NCBI GenBank assembly: GCA_018679295.1 | Contig: JAHHLP010000042.1 | Span: 1 to 8,766 of the forward strand | Direction of reading: 5' to 3' | DNA length: 8,766 nt | Source: Rhodothermia bacterium | GTDB taxonomy: Bacteria > Bacteroidota > Rhodothermia > Rhodothermales > JABDKH01 | In this document: piece by piece, positions 6,769 through 8,766 of the stretch | How the letters are laid out: each line of letters opens with the position of its first letter | Numbering within the stretch: the stretch's first letter is position 1 | The notes under the pieces: generated by a model | Databases searched by the model: none | Told to the model about the DNA's origin: nothing | Seen by the model: only the letters and a program-made list of their open reading frames with translations | Position numbers and translations under genes: made by a program

Positions 6769-7830
6769 ATGTATCGCATTTTTTCATTCTTTGGACTGTC
6801 TATTCTCGTCCTTGCATCCCTTTCCCAAGTTGGCTGTGGCAACGATGCCCGGTCGATGGACTCGGAAGGCGAGGACGAGGACAAGACCGCAGTTCCCGTT
6901 GAGGTTTCTACAGTCATCCGGGGTGACATCTCGGCGCATCTCGTGGGCACCGCCACATTGGAGGCTGAGGACGAGGCGACGGTCGTGGCAAAGTCTGGCG
7001 GCATTGTCGCTCAGCTATTCGTGGAGGAAGGAGGCTATGTGAGAATCGGCCAGAAACTGGCGCAGCTGGAGGACGACCGGCTGTCGCTTGAGCTCGAGCG
7101 AGCGGAGGCCAGTCTGCAGAAGCTTCAGAGAGAGTATGCCAGAAACGAGGAGTTGCACGAGAAGCAGCTCGTAAGTACGGAGGAATACGAGCGCGTAAGG
7201 TCCGAGTACGAGGCGCAAAAGGCCGCGCGAGATCTCGCCCAGCTTAGCCTGCAGCACACGACGGTCGTAGCACCGATCAGTGGGGTGGTGTCAGAACGCA
7301 TGATCAAGGTGGGAAACATGGTTCAGGCATTTGAACCGACCTTCCGTATCACTGATTTCGATCCCCTTCTGGCCGTAATGCACGTGCCGGAAAGAGAGCT
7401 GCAAAAGTTGAAGGTGGGTCAGCGAGCCTCGGTGCGCGTCGATGCGTTCCCGGATGAACAATTCACAGGCAGAATACTTCGGATCAGTCCAGTGTTGGAC
7501 CCGGCGACGGGGACCTTCAAGGTCACTGTCGAAGTTCGCGACCGGTCCCGGCGACTGAAGCCAGGCATGTTCACCCGCATTCGCATTGTCCATGATACGC
7601 ACACCGGAACGCTGCTCGTGCCCAAGGTTGCGGTTGTCGCTGAGGATATGGCATCCTCGGTCTTCGTTGTCCGGGACAGTATGTCGTTCCGTCAGGAGGT
7701 TGTCACCGGCTATGAGGACGACAAGTACGTCGAAGTATCGGAAGGTATCGAGGAAGGCGCCACCGTCATCACGACGGGTCAAACAAACCTCAAGGACAGT
7801 TCACTGGTCGAGATAATCAGCGAGCTGTAG
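6769..7830 (+). CDS. RND efflux system periplasmic adaptor (membrane fusion protein, HlyD/AcrA family)
   Basis: Links an inner-membrane RND pump to an outer-membrane channel across the periplasm. The 353 residues begin with a hydrophobic export segment (4-19) followed by QVGC, so Cys23 may be lipidated although the lipobox is imperfect (Gln at -3). An acidic linker follows (DSEGEDEDK, 31-39). Domains in order: first lipoyl half (about 71-100, AKSGGIVAQLFVEEGGYVRIGQKLAQLED), alpha-hairpin coiled coil (about 103-162), second lipoyl half (164-185, VVAPISGVVSERMIKVGNMV), beta-barrel (about 198-275, with DPATGTFKV and LKPGMF), and a membrane-proximal domain ending GQTNLKDSSLVEII. The length is typical. 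The ATG at 6769 is chosen because the signal segment begins there; no Shine-Dalgarno sequence is seen. The transporter gene follows after 56 bp, so an operon is likely. Substrate cannot be inferred. Confidence 0.94.
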   Translation: MYRIFSFFGLSILVLASLSQVGCGNDARSMDSEGEDEDKTAVPVEVSTVIRGDISAHLVGTATLEAEDEATVVAKSGGIVAQLFVEEGGYVRIGQKLAQLEDDRLSLELERAEASLQKLQREYARNEELHEKQLVSTEEYERVRSEYEAQKAARDLAQLSLQHTTVVAPISGVVSERMIKVGNMVQAFEPTFRITDFDPLLAVMHVPERELQKLKVGQRASVRVDAFPDEQFTGRILRISPVLDPATGTFKVTVEVRDRSRRLKPGMFTRIRIVHDTHTGTLLVPKVAVVAEDMASSVFVVRDSMSFRQEVVTGYEDDKYVEVSEGIEEGATVITTGQTNLKDSSLVEIISEL

Positions 7831-7886
7831 CGAAACCAGCGAAACGAGCCTAAGCCTAACGAGCCCAGCACCCGGGCAACTCTTAG

Positions 7887-8766
7887 ATGAAGCTAATCGA
7901 AATCGCAACGCGCCGCCGCGTTACTATCGCGATGTTCACGGTCGCGGTTCTCCTTTTCGGCTCCGTTTCCCTTTCCAGACTGAACATCAACCTCCTTCCG
8001 GATCTAAGTTATCCGACGCTCACGGTCAGGACGGAGTATGTAGGTGCGGCACCGGTTGAAATTGAGAACCTGGTGACGAAGCCTGTCGAAGAGACGCTCG
8101 GAGTCGTCAAGAATGTCAACGAGCTTCGGTCGGTGTCGAGGGCGGGCCAATCCGACGTCGTCCTTGAGTTCGATTGGGGAACGGACATGGACTACGCCAG
8201 CCTCGAGGTCCGTGAGAAGCTGGACGCGCTTCGTTTGCCGCTGGAGGTCGATCGACCCGTAATTCTGCGTTTTGATCCGTCGCTTGACCCCATAATGCGC
8301 TTCGCGCTGCGGCAGAAAGCCGATCGGCCGATTATTGCCGGGCAGTCGGACGAGCCGGACGTGCAGCCGGTTAGCATGTCACCACCTGACGACGCGTCCA
8401 TCGACGAAGAGGCCCTGAAGTACCTCCGCCGTTTCGCCGACGAGGAGATCAAGAAAGACCTTGAGTCCAGCCTGGGCGTCGCTGCCGTCAAGGTTTCTGG
8501 CGGCCTTGAAGACGAAGTGCAAGTCTTCGTAGATCAGGACAAGCTTTCTCAAATCGGGCTGACCCTGGATCGGGTCGTGCAAGTTCTCGGATCAGAGAAC
8601 GTCAACCTGTCGGGTGGACGGCTCGAGGAAGCCACCCAGCAGTATCTGGTGCGAACCATTAACCAGTTCGCAACCATACAGCAAATCGCTAACGTGATCG
8701 TCGACAGCGGTACAGACCGGCCCGTTTATTTGCGCGACATCGCGACCGTTCAGATGGGCTACAAAG
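7887..8766 (+). CDS. RND-family efflux transporter, inner-membrane subunit (partial, runs off right edge)
   Basis: Proton-driven efflux pump of the AcrB/HAE class; the first 293 codons are visible of a family usually over 1,000 residues. The ATG at 7887 gives MKLIEIATRRRVTIAMF, the usual cytoplasmic start, then transmembrane helix 1 (about 13-30) and LNINLLPDLSYPTLTV, the family's start of the porter domain. GAAPVEIENLVTKPVEETLG (53-72) and the strand FDWGTDMDYASLEVREKL are characteristic. Residues about 143-176 form a loop rich in Asp, Glu and Pro that looks longer than in AcrB. SENVNLSGGRLEEATQQYLVR (about 236-256) and YLRDIATV follow. Transmembrane helices 2-12, including the proton-relay residues, lie outside. 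The 56-bp gap after the adaptor gene contains AACGAGCC twice (7843-7850, 7858-7865) and no terminator, consistent with one transcript. No Shine-Dalgarno sequence is evident. Drug versus metal specificity is unresolved. Confidence 0.94.
   Translation, partial: MKLIEIATRRRVTIAMFTVAVLLFGSVSLSRLNINLLPDLSYPTLTVRTEYVGAAPVEIENLVTKPVEETLGVVKNVNELRSVSRAGQSDVVLEFDWGTDMDYASLEVREKLDALRLPLEVDRPVILRFDPSLDPIMRFALRQKADRPIIAGQSDEPDVQPVSMSPPDDASIDEEALKYLRRFADEEIKKDLESSLGVAAVKVSGGLEDEVQVFVDQDKLSQIGLTLDRVVQVLGSENVNLSGGRLEEATQQYLVRTINQFATIQQIANVIVDSGTDRPVYLRDIATVQMGYK

Noticed and set aside
7291..7782. Minus-strand open frame of 163 codons opposite the adaptor gene
   Set aside because: The plus-strand adaptor is a complete, recognisable RND family member. 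The antisense frame shows no motif.
7831..7886. Terminator or extra small gene between the adaptor and the transporter
   Set aside because: The 56-bp gap contains only short direct repeats (AACGAGCC twice), with no hairpin plus T-tract and no room for a gene.
1..8766. CRISPR array, tRNA/rRNA genes, insertion sequence or phage attachment site
   Set aside because: Read on both strands, I saw no regularly spaced repeats, cloverleaf-like segments, transposase frames or long terminal inverted repeats.

Overview
The window (8,766 bases, fairly GC-rich) is ordinary, densely coding chromosomal DNA from a Gram-negative bacterium. A member of the Bacteroidota/Rhodothermota side of the tree is most likely. 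The evidence is a very large predicted outer-membrane beta-barrel protein with Bacteroidota-style features (signal peptide ending VAQ|S, a D-x-N-x-D-G loop, a C-terminal aromatic residue), an RND pump with a lipoprotein-like adaptor, and no convincing Shine-Dalgarno sequence before any start. No tRNA, rRNA, CRISPR array, insertion sequence or phage gene was seen.

Layout from left to right: (1) positions 1-863, minus strand, the N-terminal three quarters of a cysteine desulfurase (IscS/NifS family), running off the left edge. (2) A divergent intergenic region of about 145-160 bp with a perfect 7-bp-stem hairpin. (3) murA, plus strand, probably starting at a TTG at 1023 and ending at 2339. (4) A 1,179-residue predicted outer-membrane protein, minus strand, 2336-5875, convergent with murA. 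The two stop codons share one CTAG palindrome. (5) tag, 3-methyladenine DNA glycosylase I, minus strand, 99 bp upstream of the outer-membrane gene and perhaps co-transcribed with it. (6) A divergent intergenic region of 158-203 bp. (7) An RND efflux periplasmic adaptor, plus strand, 6769-7830. (8) The first 293 codons of its RND inner-membrane transporter, from 7887 off the right edge.

Functionally the window combines housekeeping genes (sulfur transfer for Fe-S clusters or tRNA thiolation, peptidoglycan precursor synthesis, repair of alkylated bases) with envelope genes (the large surface or outer-membrane protein and the efflux pump). The adaptor and transporter clearly work together. The others look like independent neighbours. 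I see no convincing new multi-gene system. The least explained item is the large outer-membrane protein, which has a duplicated N-terminal beta module, an EF-hand-type calcium loop and a 7-base homopolymer inside its gene.
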